In this document: in pieces, positions 25,606-34,117 of the stretch
Layout: each line of letters starts with the position of its first letter
Numbering within the stretch: the first letter of the stretch is position 1
Source of the DNA: Candidatus Laterigemmans baculatus
GTDB lineage: Bacteria > Planctomycetota > Planctomycetia > Pirellulales > Pirellulaceae
NCBI RefSeq assembly: GCF_010367455.1
Contig: NZ_WRPR01000149.1
Location: 1 to 64,000 of the forward strand
DNA: 64,000 nucleotides
Direction: 5' to 3'
Notes under the pieces: model-generated
The model's database searches: none
What the model saw: only the letters and a program-made list of their open reading frames with translations
Told to the model about the DNA's origin: nothing
Program-made: the position numbers and the translations under genes

Positions 25606-28302
25606 TCAGTCGACGAAGGCGAACTCGTTGCTCATCAACAGTGCCTGCGCCAGTTGCTCGCGGCGATTGAGGCCGGGCTTCGGGCCGCGGCGATCACCGG
25701 GACCACGAAAGTCGTCTTGGGAATGAAAGGCGTAGCTGGTTTGCTCGACATCGAGGCGTATTGCGAGCTCGCTGGAAAAACCGTCGAAGCTGGTCGTGCC
25801 GTTGTCGTCGACCACGAGATCGAGCGGCTGCCCCGCGGCGACGTCGACCTGCAGCGAGCCAGAGCTCTGGCGGTTCTCGTGCGCCACACCGCTCCAGAGA
25901 ACCGCTTCGCCGAGGACCAATGTCGCGCGGACTCCGTCCCCTTTGGGGTTGGGATGGTTGACGCTCGCGGAGACCTCCACGCGGCCGCCGCGAGGGGCGA
26001 TCCAGCGGCGGACGACTGCTCGCTTTCGACCGCCGCCTGGATGTCCGCCGCGGCTGGTGAGCGAAGCATAGCCCCACTCGGGATGCGGGAACTTCTCGCC
26101 TCCCGCATACCGGTTTTCGCTGAAGTGGGGAAAGGGCTGAAACTCGCTGACCGTCCCTTGCTCGTCGAGCGTCGCGATTCCGTACTGCCAAGCCGATTGG
26201 TAGTCGACGGGCTCGAAATCGTCGGCCGGTTCGCGCACAAAAGCTTCGGCCAAACTGCGTTCCCGATCGCTCGGGGATCGCCGCAGCACGCGTCGGTAGA
26301 GCGCTTCGACGAATCGTTCGGCGTCGTCCGCTGATCCGCTCGGCGGCGAGTTGTCAGTCGCGGAGGCTGCGAGTTCGCGCTCGACGGCCGCGGCGGAGTC
26401 CCGCGCCGCTTGCAGTGCAAACGGGCTGTTCATCAAGTACAGGGCTTGCTGCGGGACGGTCGTCGCGTGGCGTTCGGGCGTGTGGGCGTCGGGGCTGGCC
26501 AGATCAAAGACGCGAAATACGCCCGGCAGTTGCTGGCGGTCGATGAAGGCGTAGACGGTTCGCCGCGGCGGTGTGGAGGCCTCGGTGATCTTCACCGGCT
26601 CACCCCCGAGCGTTCGCTGGAGATGGCCCGAGACCACCAGCGTCGAGTCCCGCAGCGCTTCGAAGCCGAGCCGCCGACGATTGCCGCGGGCCAGCAGCCG
26701 GTTCTCGGGGTCGGCTTGCATCTGCCGCTCGCTGGCACGGGATCGCTGCTGGTACAGGTGCGTCAGCACGATGCGGCGGACGAGCCACTTCGTGCTGTAC
26801 CCTTGGGCGACGAACTCCGCGGCCAAGTCATCGAGCAACTCGGGGTGGGCTGGTCGCTCGGTGCGAACGCCAAAGTCGCTCGGCGTGTCGACCAGGGGAC
26901 GCCCCAGCAAATGTCCCCAGACGCGGTTGACGTAGACGCGAGCCGTCAGCGGGTTTGCCGGGTCGGCGATCCGCATCGCGAGATCGAAACGGCCGCTGCC
27001 GGTGGTGAACGGTTCCGGGGTGGCGTCTTCAAGAATCGAGACGAACTGCCGTGGTGCGACCGGGCCGCGGTTGCCGGCTTGGCCGCGCACGAACACGCGA
27101 ACGTCTTGCGGCTTCTCGATGTCGGTCATCCGCAGCGGCCACGGACTGTCGTCCCCTTCCTCGGTCTGGCTGCTGTTGAAGACGCCGTACAACGCGTAGT
27201 AGTCGGTCGTCGGCACCGGATCGAACTTGTGGTCGTGACAGCGGGCACAGGCGACGGTCAGTCCGAGCAGTCCACGCGTCACGACGTCGATCCGATCGTC
27301 GATCGTATCGTGTTTGGAGAGGAAACGCCGGCCGATCGTCAGGAATCCCATGGCGTCGAGATGCCCCTGTTCGCCTTCGGGATCGAGCCGATCGGCAGCC
27401 AACTGGTAACGAATCATCTCGTCGTAGGGCAGGTCGCCGTTGTAGTGGCGGATCAGCCAATCCCGGTACCGCTCGCTGCCACGCAACCGACGCTCGCGGC
27501 CGGCGAGCGTGTACCCGATCGTGTCGGCGTACCGCGCCACGTCCATCCAGTGCCGCGCCCATCGCTCGCCGAATTCGGGCGACGCCAGCAGCGAATCGAC
27601 CAGCCGGGCATAGGCGTCGGGCCGCTCGCTGGCGACAAAACGCTCGACGGCAGCTTCGCTCGGCGGCAGCCCGGTCAGATCGTAGGTCAGCCGGCGAACG
27701 AGGGTCCGTCGATCGGCCGGCTCGGCCGGAGCGAGTTGGTGTTCGGTCAACCGTTCGGCGACGACTGCATCGAGCACGTCGCGGGCGGAGTCGGCCACTA
27801 CCTGCGGCGGCGGAGTCCGCTCGGGAAGCTGAAACGCCCAGTGCTCTCGCGGATCGGCCGCCGGCTCCGCATCTTCCGGTTCGTGCTCGAGCGGCTCGCG
27901 AGGGTCGTACGCACCGCTGGCGATCCACTGCCGCAGGACTTCGATCTCCTCGTCCGCGAGCTTCCCTTCCGGGGGCATTTGAAGATCGGGCGAGTCGTAC
28001 TTCACGGCAGTCAGCAGCAAACTCTGTTGCTCATCGCCAGGGACGACGGCCGGACCACGCGAGCCGCCGCGGCGGGTGGCTGCGGCGTCGTCGAGCCTCA
28101 AGTCGCCGGAGGAATCTCCCAACTCGAGCGAGTGGCAGTCGTAGCAGTGTTCGACCAGCAGCGGACGCACTCGCGACTCGAAGAAGGCCTCCTCTTGGCG
28201 GTCCGCAGCGATCGCCTCGGCGGCACCGGCCCTCCCCGCCAGCGGCTCCAATCGAGCGGCGCCGAGCAGCGTCGCTAGGATCAGGAACATGCGAAGAGTC
28301 AT
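25606..28302 (-). CDS. Planctomycete cytochrome c / DUF1549 / DUF1553 protein
   Basis: About 898 aa. Signal peptide (MTLRMFLILATLLGAARLEP), then a c-type haem-binding domain with CYDCH (HCYDCHSLELGDSSGD) and the typical PPEGKLADEEIEVLRQWIASG. DUF1549 follows (RRLTYDLTGLPPSEAAVE, WARHWMDVARYADT, CARCHDHKFDPV) and DUF1553 after it (TARVYVNRVWGHLLGRPLV, TPERHATTVPQQALYLMNSP). Exported haem protein of unknown reaction, expressed with the DUF1501 protein downstream. The ATG at 28302 is used because the signal peptide starts there; the leader just upstream repeats an ~18-bp phrase that includes ACAGGCCA, so the frame is open to 28350. A TATACT at 28454-28459 on this strand may be a -10 element. Confidence 0.93.
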   Translation of the reverse strand: MTLRMFLILATLLGAARLEPLAGRAGAAEAIAADRQEEAFFESRVRPLLVEHCYDCHSLELGDSSGDLRLDDAAATRRGGSRGPAVVPGDEQQSLLLTAVKYDSPDLQMPPEGKLADEEIEVLRQWIASGAYDPREPLEHEPEDAEPAADPREHWAFQLPERTPPPQVVADSARDVLDAVVAERLTEHQLAPAEPADRRTLVRRLTYDLTGLPPSEAAVERFVASERPDAYARLVDSLLASPEFGERWARHWMDVARYADTIGYTLAGRERRLRGSERYRDWLIRHYNGDLPYDEMIRYQLAADRLDPEGEQGHLDAMGFLTIGRRFLSKHDTIDDRIDVVTRGLLGLTVACARCHDHKFDPVPTTDYYALYGVFNSSQTEEGDDSPWPLRMTDIEKPQDVRVFVRGQAGNRGPVAPRQFVSILEDATPEPFTTGSGRFDLAMRIADPANPLTARVYVNRVWGHLLGRPLVDTPSDFGVRTERPAHPELLDDLAAEFVAQGYSTKWLVRRIVLTHLYQQRSRASERQMQADPENRLLARGNRRRLGFEALRDSTLVVSGHLQRTLGGEPVKITEASTPPRRTVYAFIDRQQLPGVFRVFDLASPDAHTPERHATTVPQQALYLMNSPFALQAARDSAAAVERELAASATDNSPPSGSADDAERFVEALYRRVLRRSPSDRERSLAEAFVREPADDFEPVDYQSAWQYGIATLDEQGTVSEFQPFPHFSENRYAGGEKFPHPEWGYASLTSRGGHPGGGRKRAVVRRWIAPRGGRVEVSASVNHPNPKGDGVRATLVLGEAVLWSGVAHENRQSSGSLQVDVAAGQPLDLVVDDNGTTSFDGFSSELAIRLDVEQTSYAFHSQDDFRGPGDRRGPKPGLNRREQLAQALLMSNEFAFVD

Positions 28303-28502
28303 CGCTGGCCTGTGAGTGGGCATCGGTGGCCTGTGCGAGGGGAGTGGCACGGGAAAGGACGCTTCGCAGGCGGGACCGCTCCCATCGCAGCGACAGGAAC
28401 GGCGCGAAGCGACAGGCGAACGAAACCCGCTCGCCCGTCCTAGCTACCGATAAAGTATAGCTGTGCGGTGGTCGGGGGAGCAAATCCGCGCCCCCACCCG
28501 CT

Positions 28503-28961
28503 TTACTCGTCCGAGGCCCGCATGACCGGAGTCAACAGCGGGCTGGAGGAACAGATTTCCGAGTCGCGGAAGTACAGCTGCCGCTCCCGCTCGGCCGCTT
28601 CGGGACCGTCGGAGGCATGGACGAGGTTCATCTGTCGGCTGCTGCTGAAGTCGCCGCGGATCGTTCCCGGAGCCGCTTTGAGCCCGTTGGTCGCGCCGAG
28701 CATCTCGCGAACGACCGAGATCGCTTCGAGCCCTTCGAGGACCATCGCGACGATCGGTGCCGAGGTGATGAAGGCCTCGAGTCCCGGGTAGAACGGCTTT
28801 TCCACGTGTTCGGCGTAGTGTTGCCGAGAAAGTTCGGGCGTCACGCGGAGCATTTTCATCGCCACGATCTGCAGCCCCTTGGCTTCGAAGCGAGCGGTGA
28901 TTTCGCCGATCAATCGGCGCTCTACACAGTCGGGTTTGAGCAGGACGAGTGTCTGTTGCAT
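28503..28961 (-). CDS. ndk: Nucleoside diphosphate kinase
   Basis: 152 aa, family-typical length. Transfers the gamma-phosphate of ATP to NDPs through a phospho-His intermediate, balancing nucleotide pools in the cytoplasm. The active His is H115 in NLVHASDG; the start TLVLLKPDCVERRLIGEI, with the Lys of the KPD motif, and GTIRGDF are also standard. Monocistronic as far as I can see, about 200 bp downstream of the DUF1549 gene start region, which is transcribed away from it on the same strand. Confidence 0.97.
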   Translation of the reverse strand: MQQTLVLLKPDCVERRLIGEITARFEAKGLQIVAMKMLRVTPELSRQHYAEHVEKPFYPGLEAFITSAPIVAMVLEGLEAISVVREMLGATNGLKAAPGTIRGDFSSSRQMNLVHASDGPEAAERERQLYFRDSEICSSSPLLTPVMRASDE

Positions 28962-29081
28962 GGGAGTGTTGGTTCGATCGGTTGAGCACGGAATTGCGAA
29001 GGCCGCAATTGTGCCCCAACGGCGAACTAGCGTGAAGGGTGGTCAGCCCGCTCCCGATTGGGGCTAACGCCTCAACCTTGC

Positions 29082-29170
29082 TGAGCCGTAGGCGCTAGCC
29101 TCGGGCCTCGCGGTCCCCGGAGGTTCCGCTGCAGAACCCGCGGCTAGCGTTGTCGGCGCAGGGTTTCTGA
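29082..29170. repeat. R2 palindromic element (single copy of each arm)
   Basis: Left arm TGAGCCGTAGGCGCTAGCC at 29082-29100 and right arm ACCCGCGGCTAGCGTTGTCGG from 29136, with the shared inner phrase CCGCTGCAGA before the right arm, as at 22125. Here neither arm is iterated. It lies between ndk and the end of the small exported protein gene. Confidence 0.8.
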
Positions 29171-29176
29171 CCGAGT

Positions 29177-29659
29177 CTAACGCTGGAGCGGCCCCCAGAA
29201 GGGACTCGACGCCGGCTGGCCGGCAACGCTCGGCGAAGCGGGAGGCGCTGCCGGCGGGACCGGCAGCCCCTTGGCGGCAGCCAGCCAGGGGAGGCGAACG
29301 TATTCGGGATCAATGAACCGGGGACCGTCTTGCGCAGGACCGTGGTGCACAGGGCCGTGGTGCACAGGGCCGTGGTGCGCAGGCGAGTCGTAATAGGTGG
29401 CCGGCGGAGCGTCGGCGAGATGCCCCGCCCGGCGCGGCTGGCAGGCATGGTAGCCATCGCCCCAGCCGATGCCCAACCAGCGGCCGAGTTGGTTGCCGGC
29501 TGGCGTCGCGCGGTTTTCCTGCCCGCGGGCGTGGCCGCTGAATCCAAAGTCAGCACCGGCCGCGGGGACCGCTGCGGTCGAAAGGACCGTGCCGCTGCAG
29601 CAGGCCAACGTCAACGGCAGAGTGAGCGACCGCAGGGTGGAGTGGAGGGAGGTGCGCAT
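29177..29659 (-). CDS. Small exported protein, unknown function
   Basis: 160 aa. A signal peptide is likely (LTLPLTLACCSGTVLSTAAVPAAG). The mature part is Pro/Gly/His-rich with three in-frame HHGPV pentapeptides (15-bp DNA unit at about 29338-29384) and a C-terminus KGLPVPPAAPPASPSVAGQP. ATG at 29659 is used because the signal sequence begins there. No domain recognised. It could be a lipoprotein-like or surface protein: two Cys follow the hydrophobic core (LACCSG). Confidence 0.55.
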   Translation of the reverse strand: MRTSLHSTLRSLTLPLTLACCSGTVLSTAAVPAAGADFGFSGHARGQENRATPAGNQLGRWLGIGWGDGYHACQPRRAGHLADAPPATYYDSPAHHGPVHHGPVHHGPAQDGPRFIDPEYVRLPWLAAAKGLPVPPAAPPASPSVAGQPASSPFWGPLQR

Positions 29660-29865
29660 AGCAGCTACCGGCAAAGGGGGGCGGGAGGTGTCGGCGCGAG
29701 CGAGCGCCGCTGGCAGGACTTTCGACCGTCTGCCCGGCCGGGCACCAGCGGTTGTCGGGTTAAGGCAGTTCGTCGGTCGAGAGGGCCTGGCGCGGCAATC
29801 GGCCCTGTGACGCTTGTCGCAGTCGCACCGCGTTCAGCTAAAACCCGGCTCAGTAGGGGCCCGGC

Positions 29866-30834
29866 TCAGACCACCGCCGCTGGCAATGGCTGGTCGAACA
29901 GACCGGCCAGCAGGTTGTCGGCGGCGATGCGTGCCATCGCTTCCCGGGCCTCACGCGTGGCGCTGCCGATGTGCGGAGCGATCACACAGTTGGCGGCCTG
30001 GGCCAGCGGATGTTCCGGCGAAAGCGGCTCGGGATCGGTGACGTCCAATCCGGCTCCGAGCAGCGGCCCGTTGCGGAGAGCCTCGAGCAGCGCATCCTGA
30101 TCCACCACTCCCCCGCGTGCCGTGTTGACCAGCACCGAGCCTGGCTTCATCCGCTGCAAGGCTGCGGCGTCAAACATGCCCGCGGTTTCCGGATTGAGGT
30201 CGCAGTGGATGGAGACGAAATCGCTCTCCTCCAAGAGCTCTTCGAACGAGACGCGACGGGCTCCGGTGGCTTGCTCGAGGTCTCGCTTGTCGCTCCGGGC
30301 CGTGTACAGCACGCGCATCTTCCAACCGCCATGTAGCCGCTGGGCGACTGCCGCACCAATCCGCCCGCCGCCGACAATCCCGATCGTGCGGTCACTCAAT
30401 TCGACCCCCAGATAGCCGAGCGGCTTCCAGGTTTGCCAGCGGCCCTCGCGAACATCGTCGACGCCTTCGCGGAGATGGCGGGCGGCGGCCAGCAGCAGGG
30501 CAACGGCCATGTCGGCGGTCGCTGCGGTAAGGACGTCGGGCGTGTTGCCGACTCGGACCCCACGCTTTTGCGCTTCGACGGTGTCGATGTTGTTGTAGCC
30601 GACGGCGTAATTGCTGACGACTTTCAGCTGCGGTCCGGCCGCGGCAAATACCTCGGCGTCGATCCGGTCGCTGAGCAACGTCAGCAGCCCTGCCGCACCG
30701 GGCACCTTCGCCAGCAATGTATTGCGGTCCGGGGGCAATTCGCCGGGCCAGACTTCCACGTCGCAGTGTTCCGACAGCCGCTCCAGGCCGATGCAAGGAA
30801 TCTGCCGGGTCACAAACACACGCGGTGCAGCCAT
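29866..30834 (-). CDS. D-2-hydroxyacid dehydrogenase (glyoxylate/hydroxypyruvate reductase-like)
   Basis: 322 aa, NAD(P)H-dependent. The NAD-binding motif is GIVGGGRIGAAVA (152-164). The catalytic triad is intact: R240 (NTARGG), E269 (DVTDPEP) and H288 (APHIGSAT). YAVGYNNID at 76-84 and the overall spacing are closest to the glyoxylate/hydroxypyruvate reductase branch. It is third in a cysH-rrf2-dehydrogenase row with only 13 bp between the rrf2 stop and this ATG, so co-transcription is likely. The link to sulfur metabolism is not obvious: hydroxypyruvate is related to serine, the precursor of cysteine, which is only a suggestion. Confidence 0.88.
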   Translation of the reverse strand: MAAPRVFVTRQIPCIGLERLSEHCDVEVWPGELPPDRNTLLAKVPGAAGLLTLLSDRIDAEVFAAAGPQLKVVSNYAVGYNNIDTVEAQKRGVRVGNTPDVLTAATADMAVALLLAAARHLREGVDDVREGRWQTWKPLGYLGVELSDRTIGIVGGGRIGAAVAQRLHGGWKMRVLYTARSDKRDLEQATGARRVSFEELLEESDFVSIHCDLNPETAGMFDAAALQRMKPGSVLVNTARGGVVDQDALLEALRNGPLLGAGLDVTDPEPLSPEHPLAQAANCVIAPHIGSATREAREAMARIAADNLLAGLFDQPLPAAVV

Positions 30835-30847
30835 ACCACTTTCTTTC

Positions 30848-31288
30848 TTAGATGTAGAACATCGTTTCGGGGCTCTCGGTGCACTGCCGCACGAGATCGA
30901 TCAGCCGCGTCTGGGCGAGGATCTCGCGGGCGGCTTCGTCAGCTTTGGACCAGACGCCGCGGAGGGCCGCGAGCTCGCTGGATTGGTCATTCGCATCGGC
31001 GGCCGGGGAAGCTGACTCGCCGCAGCCGATTGCCTCGGCGATGTCCATCAGCGTGACCCGCTCCGGTTCGACCGCCAAGCGATACCCGCCTTGGCTCCCG
31101 CGCGTGCTGGTGACGAACCCCGCGGCCTTCAGCGTCTGGAGGATCTGCACCAGGAACGGCTGCGGAATCTGGTGTTGGGAGACGATCTCGCGAAGCGTGA
31201 CCGGCCGCTCCTGATCGTGGCGGACGGCCAACTCCAGCATCGCTAGACAGCCGTAATGCACCCTCGCGGAAACCTGCAAAGCAATCAC
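30848..31288 (-). CDS. Rrf2-family transcriptional regulator
   Basis: 146 aa from a GTG. Winged helix-turn-helix of the Rrf2 family: ARVHYGCLAMLELAVRHD, LREIVSQHQIPQPFLVQILQ, and GSQGGYRLAVEPERVTLMDI are diagnostic. The three-Cys Fe-S cluster of IscR/NsrR is not present; only one Cys (GCGES) lies in that loop, so it resembles the cluster-free CymR type, which controls cysteine synthesis. It sits 36 bp downstream of cysH, making it a probable local sulfur-assimilation regulator. The regulatory target is inferred from position. Confidence 0.88.
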   Translation of the reverse strand: MIALQVSARVHYGCLAMLELAVRHDQERPVTLREIVSQHQIPQPFLVQILQTLKAAGFVTSTRGSQGGYRLAVEPERVTLMDIAEAIGCGESASPAADANDQSSELAALRGVWSKADEAAREILAQTRLIDLVRQCTESPETMFYI

Positions 31289-31324
31289 CCTCGAAAACTT
31301 GGGGAGAGGAAAGCGGAACCGAGC

Positions 31325-32179
31325 TCAACTGCTATGCAGCCCGCATTCGGTTTTCTCGAACCCACTCCAGCGACCCGCCCGCTCGTCCTCTCCGTCCATC
31401 ACGCTCCGGGTGCAGGGCCAGCAGCCGACGCTGGGGTAACCGCGGTCGTGTAGCGGGTTGTAGGGAATGTTTTGGGAGGTGATGAGGCCCCAGACCTGCT
31501 GTTTGGTCCAGTTCGCCAAGGGGCTAACTTTGACCAACTGGAATTTTTTGTCCCAACCTACAATCGGGGCCTTGGCCCGGTCTGGGCTCTGGTCGCGACG
31601 GATCGCACTTGCCCAGGCGTACTGGCCGCGAGCGGCGCGGTGCAGCACTTCAAGCTTGCGTTCACCGCAGCAGCGGTTGGGGTCGGTTTTGTAAACCGGA
31701 CCGCCGTTGGCCGCTTCGTACTGCTCGACCGTCAGCTCGGGATACTTGTACTCGACTTCGATCCCATAGCGACGGCGGACCGTCTCGCGAAGCTCGAGCG
31801 TCTCTTTGAACTGGTAGCCCGTCTCCAAATTGAAGATCGGTGTCTTCGGTGCCACCTCGGCCAGCATGTGGATCAAGCACATCCCCTCGGGGCCGAATGC
31901 AGTCGCCATCGTGAATCGGGGAGCAAACCGCTCGGCCGCCCACCGCAAGATCTCTTCAGGCGAAGCCGACTCGAGCCGCTGGCTTTCCTCGGCTAACTCG
32001 GCCAAAAACGTCTCGGTCGGCTCCAGCGGCGGATCAGCGGCCAAGGCCCCCCGCAATTCCAGCTGATCCGAAGCATCCCCGGGGACATCATTGAGGACGC
32101 GGAGCTTGGGAGGAGAGGATGCGCCCGACGAGGCTACTGGCAGAGATGAGGACGTGCGGGCTGGAAGCGGCGCGGCCAT
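31325..32179 (-). CDS. cysH: APS/PAPS reductase (CysH)
   Basis: 284 aa. Reduces adenylyl-sulfate to sulfite with thioredoxin or glutathione. FTMATAFGPEGMCLIHMLAE is the PP-loop-like nucleotide site; the Fe-S ligands are the pair RCCGERK and the pair GCWPC (YPSVGCWPCTRSV); the catalytic Cys is in the terminal ECGLHSS. Presence of the CC...CxxC set points to the APS-specific, 4Fe-4S form. The ATG at 32179 is selected over upstream in-frame starts because a good promoter lies at 32226-32253, downstream of those starts. First gene of an operon with rrf2. Confidence 0.95.
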   Translation of the reverse strand: MAAPLPARTSSSLPVASSGASSPPKLRVLNDVPGDASDQLELRGALAADPPLEPTETFLAELAEESQRLESASPEEILRWAAERFAPRFTMATAFGPEGMCLIHMLAEVAPKTPIFNLETGYQFKETLELRETVRRRYGIEVEYKYPELTVEQYEAANGGPVYKTDPNRCCGERKLEVLHRAARGQYAWASAIRRDQSPDRAKAPIVGWDKKFQLVKVSPLANWTKQQVWGLITSQNIPYNPLHDRGYPSVGCWPCTRSVMDGEDERAGRWSGFEKTECGLHSS

Positions 32180-32225
32180 GGTGGAACCCGTTTCGATCGA
32201 CGGCAATGATTGCGGAAGAACAGCA

Positions 32226-32253
32226 ATACTACAATGATGATCCAAAAGGTCAA
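32226..32253 (-). promoter_or_regulatory. Sigma-70-type promoter of the cysH operon
   Basis: On the minus strand TTGACC (32253-32248) and TAGTAT (32231-32226) are separated by 16 bp in a locally AT-rich stretch that stands out against the GC-rich surroundings. Transcription would begin near 32219, ~40 nt before the cysH ATG. The TAGTATTGCTG stretch is a plausible place for Rrf2 binding, but no operator is proven. Confidence 0.6.
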
Positions 32254-32279
32254 GTATGCGTATCATCGGCCGCTGATCC

Positions 32280-34060
32280 GCCGCCACTTGGCCCCTTTTT
32301 CAGCGGATTTGCACAATCCGTAGCCTCGCTCTGTGCAGCCAGTGCCAGCCGCCCGCCGCCCAAAATCTCCCCCCACCCCGCCCCAACTCTCGCTAACCTC
32401 AGGAGCCGGCCGCCCGCGAGTCTCCGCGCCAATCAAGGCCCTCCCGCAGAACTCGGCTCCCCCGTTGTGCTCCGGCCCCTTTCCTCCCTGACCCCCTTTC
32501 CCACCACTGACCACCTGTCCTCCCTGGGCTCTGCACCTATTTCGAAAGACTGGGGGGGAGAGCGGAAGCGGGGCGTTGGGGATGGTTGGGTGGGCGTAAT
32601 CGAGATCCACCACAGCTCTGGAGGAAGAGCTCTCGCCCCCTTCCGAGTCTCTGACCCTTTGGCGCCTCTAGATGATTCTCCTCGGGGCTCTGACCCCTCT
32701 GTGCTAGTAACCCCTTTGCGCTACTAGGTTGGCGAGCTTGGGAGGACGGGGTTGTGGGGGCAGCTTAGGTCGTCGCGACCGAGGCTCCGTTAGGAAGTTG
32801 CTCGTCAGGGCAGTGCCCCCCTTCCGAACTCGGCTCTCCCGTTGTGCTCCGGCCCCTTTCCTCCCTGACCCCCTTTCCCACCACTGACCCCCTGTCCTCC
32901 GTGGGCCCTGACCCCAATTCGAAAGACTGGGGGGGAGAGCGAAAGCGGGGCGTTGGGGATGGTTGGGTGGGTGTAATCGAAATCCACCACAGCTCTGGCG
33001 GAAGAGCTCTGCCCCCTTCCGAGTCTCTGACCCTTTGGCGCCTCTGGAGGATTCTCCTCGGGGGCTCTGACCCCCTTGTGCTAGTGACCCCTTTGCGCTA
33101 CTAGGTTGGTGAGCTTGGGAGGACGGGGTTGCGGGGGCGACTTGGGTCGTCGCGACCGAGGCTCCGTTAGGAAGTTGCTCGTTAAGGCAGTGACCCCTTT
33201 GCTCGTTACGGCTATGACCCCTTGCGGGCGCTTGCTGCTAAATTGGAGGGCTTGAGAGGGTCGCGTTGCTGGGGAAGTTCAGGTCCTCGCCGCCGCAGCC
33301 CTGATAGGGGGAGTCTCGTTAGGGCTATGACCCCTTCTGGGCGAGGGCTGTGACCCCTTCTGGGCGGTGACCCCTTCTGGGCGGGCGAGCTTGGGAGGGT
33401 GGGATTGCGGGGGCAGCTTAGCTCGTGGCGGTCGAGGCTCCGTTAGGTAGTTGTACGTCAGGGCTGTGACCCCTTCTGTGGTGTGCAGGGCCGCTTGATG
33501 GACGGGGGGGCTGGCGAGGGTGGTGAGCTTGGGGTTCCTGGGTGGCCGGAGGACCGTCAGGGCTCTGACCCCTTTATGCTGGGGGGCGTCTCCTTAGGGC
33601 TGTGCCCCCTTGTGGGGGTTTAGGCTGTGACCCCTTCCGAACGGTGACCCCTTCTGGGCAAGAGCTGTGACCCCTTCATGTCAAGCGATCCGAACTGCTA
33701 GCGTTGGGGCTGTGACCCCTTCCGAACTAGTGACCCCATCCGGGCACTCGGTAGACTGGAGGGTCTGGCGAGGATAGGTGTCTTGGGGTCTGCGGGTGGC
33801 CGAAGGGGAGTCTCATTAGAGCTGTGACCCCTTCTGGGTTAGGGCTGTGACCCCTTCTGGGTTAGGGCTGTGACCCCTTCTGGGCAGGGCCCTAACCGCT
33901 TGCAGGGCCTCTCGGTAGACTGGATGGGCTGGCGAGGATGGGGGAGGTTGGTTTCTTCGGGTGGCCAAAGTCTCGTCAGGGCTCTGACCCCTTTGGGACT
34001 GACCCCTTTGTGAGAGAGGGAGCTGACCTCTTTCTGTTTCCCCTCTTGAGGGTGGGGCGC
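32280..34060 (+). repeat. R1 array B: gene-free TGACCCC repeat array
   Basis: About 26 copies of a core such as GGGCTGTGACCCCTTCTGGG or CTCTGACCCCTTT, all in the plus orientation, spaced irregularly from ~16 to ~110 bp. Longer modules between cores recur: a ~85-bp block beginning GCGAGCTTGGGAGG and ending CGTTAGGAAGTTG is at about 32731-32818, 33110-33194 and 33384-33470, and degenerate forms follow at 33507, 33756 and 33900. Strongly G-rich on the plus strand. No protein-coding signal. It separates cysH from nhaA, both on the minus strand. Not a CRISPR: spacing is irregular and spacers are themselves repeats. Confidence 0.88.
32451..33195. repeat. ~370-bp tandem direct duplication inside R1 array B
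   Basis: Copy 1 runs from about 32451 to 32818 and copy 2 from about 32828 to 33195, offset 377 bp. They share the phrases CCCGTTGTGCTCCGGCCCCT, GAAAGACTGGGGGGGAGAGC, ATCCACCACAGCTCTGG and CGACCGAGGCTCCGTTAGG with few differences, indicating a recent duplication. Confidence 0.85.
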
Positions 34061-34117
34061 GATTCGGCGGGTTGGTGTGCTCCTGATGGGGTGTGGGCGT
34101 CGGATCGGTGTGGGGGT

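Noticed and set aside
26410-28278. 622-codon plus-strand frame opposite the DUF1549/DUF1553 gene
   Set aside because: Antisense shadow; the real gene has a haem motif, signal peptide and full domains.
32244-33104. Small proteins in the R1 array (for example at 32263-32613 and 32844-33104)
   Set aside because: They are translations of the tandem duplication, differ by frame between copies, and have no plausible domain or start.
32280-34060. CRISPR array
   Set aside because: Spacing of the core is irregular (about 16 to 110 bp), the spacers are themselves repeated, and no cas genes are present.
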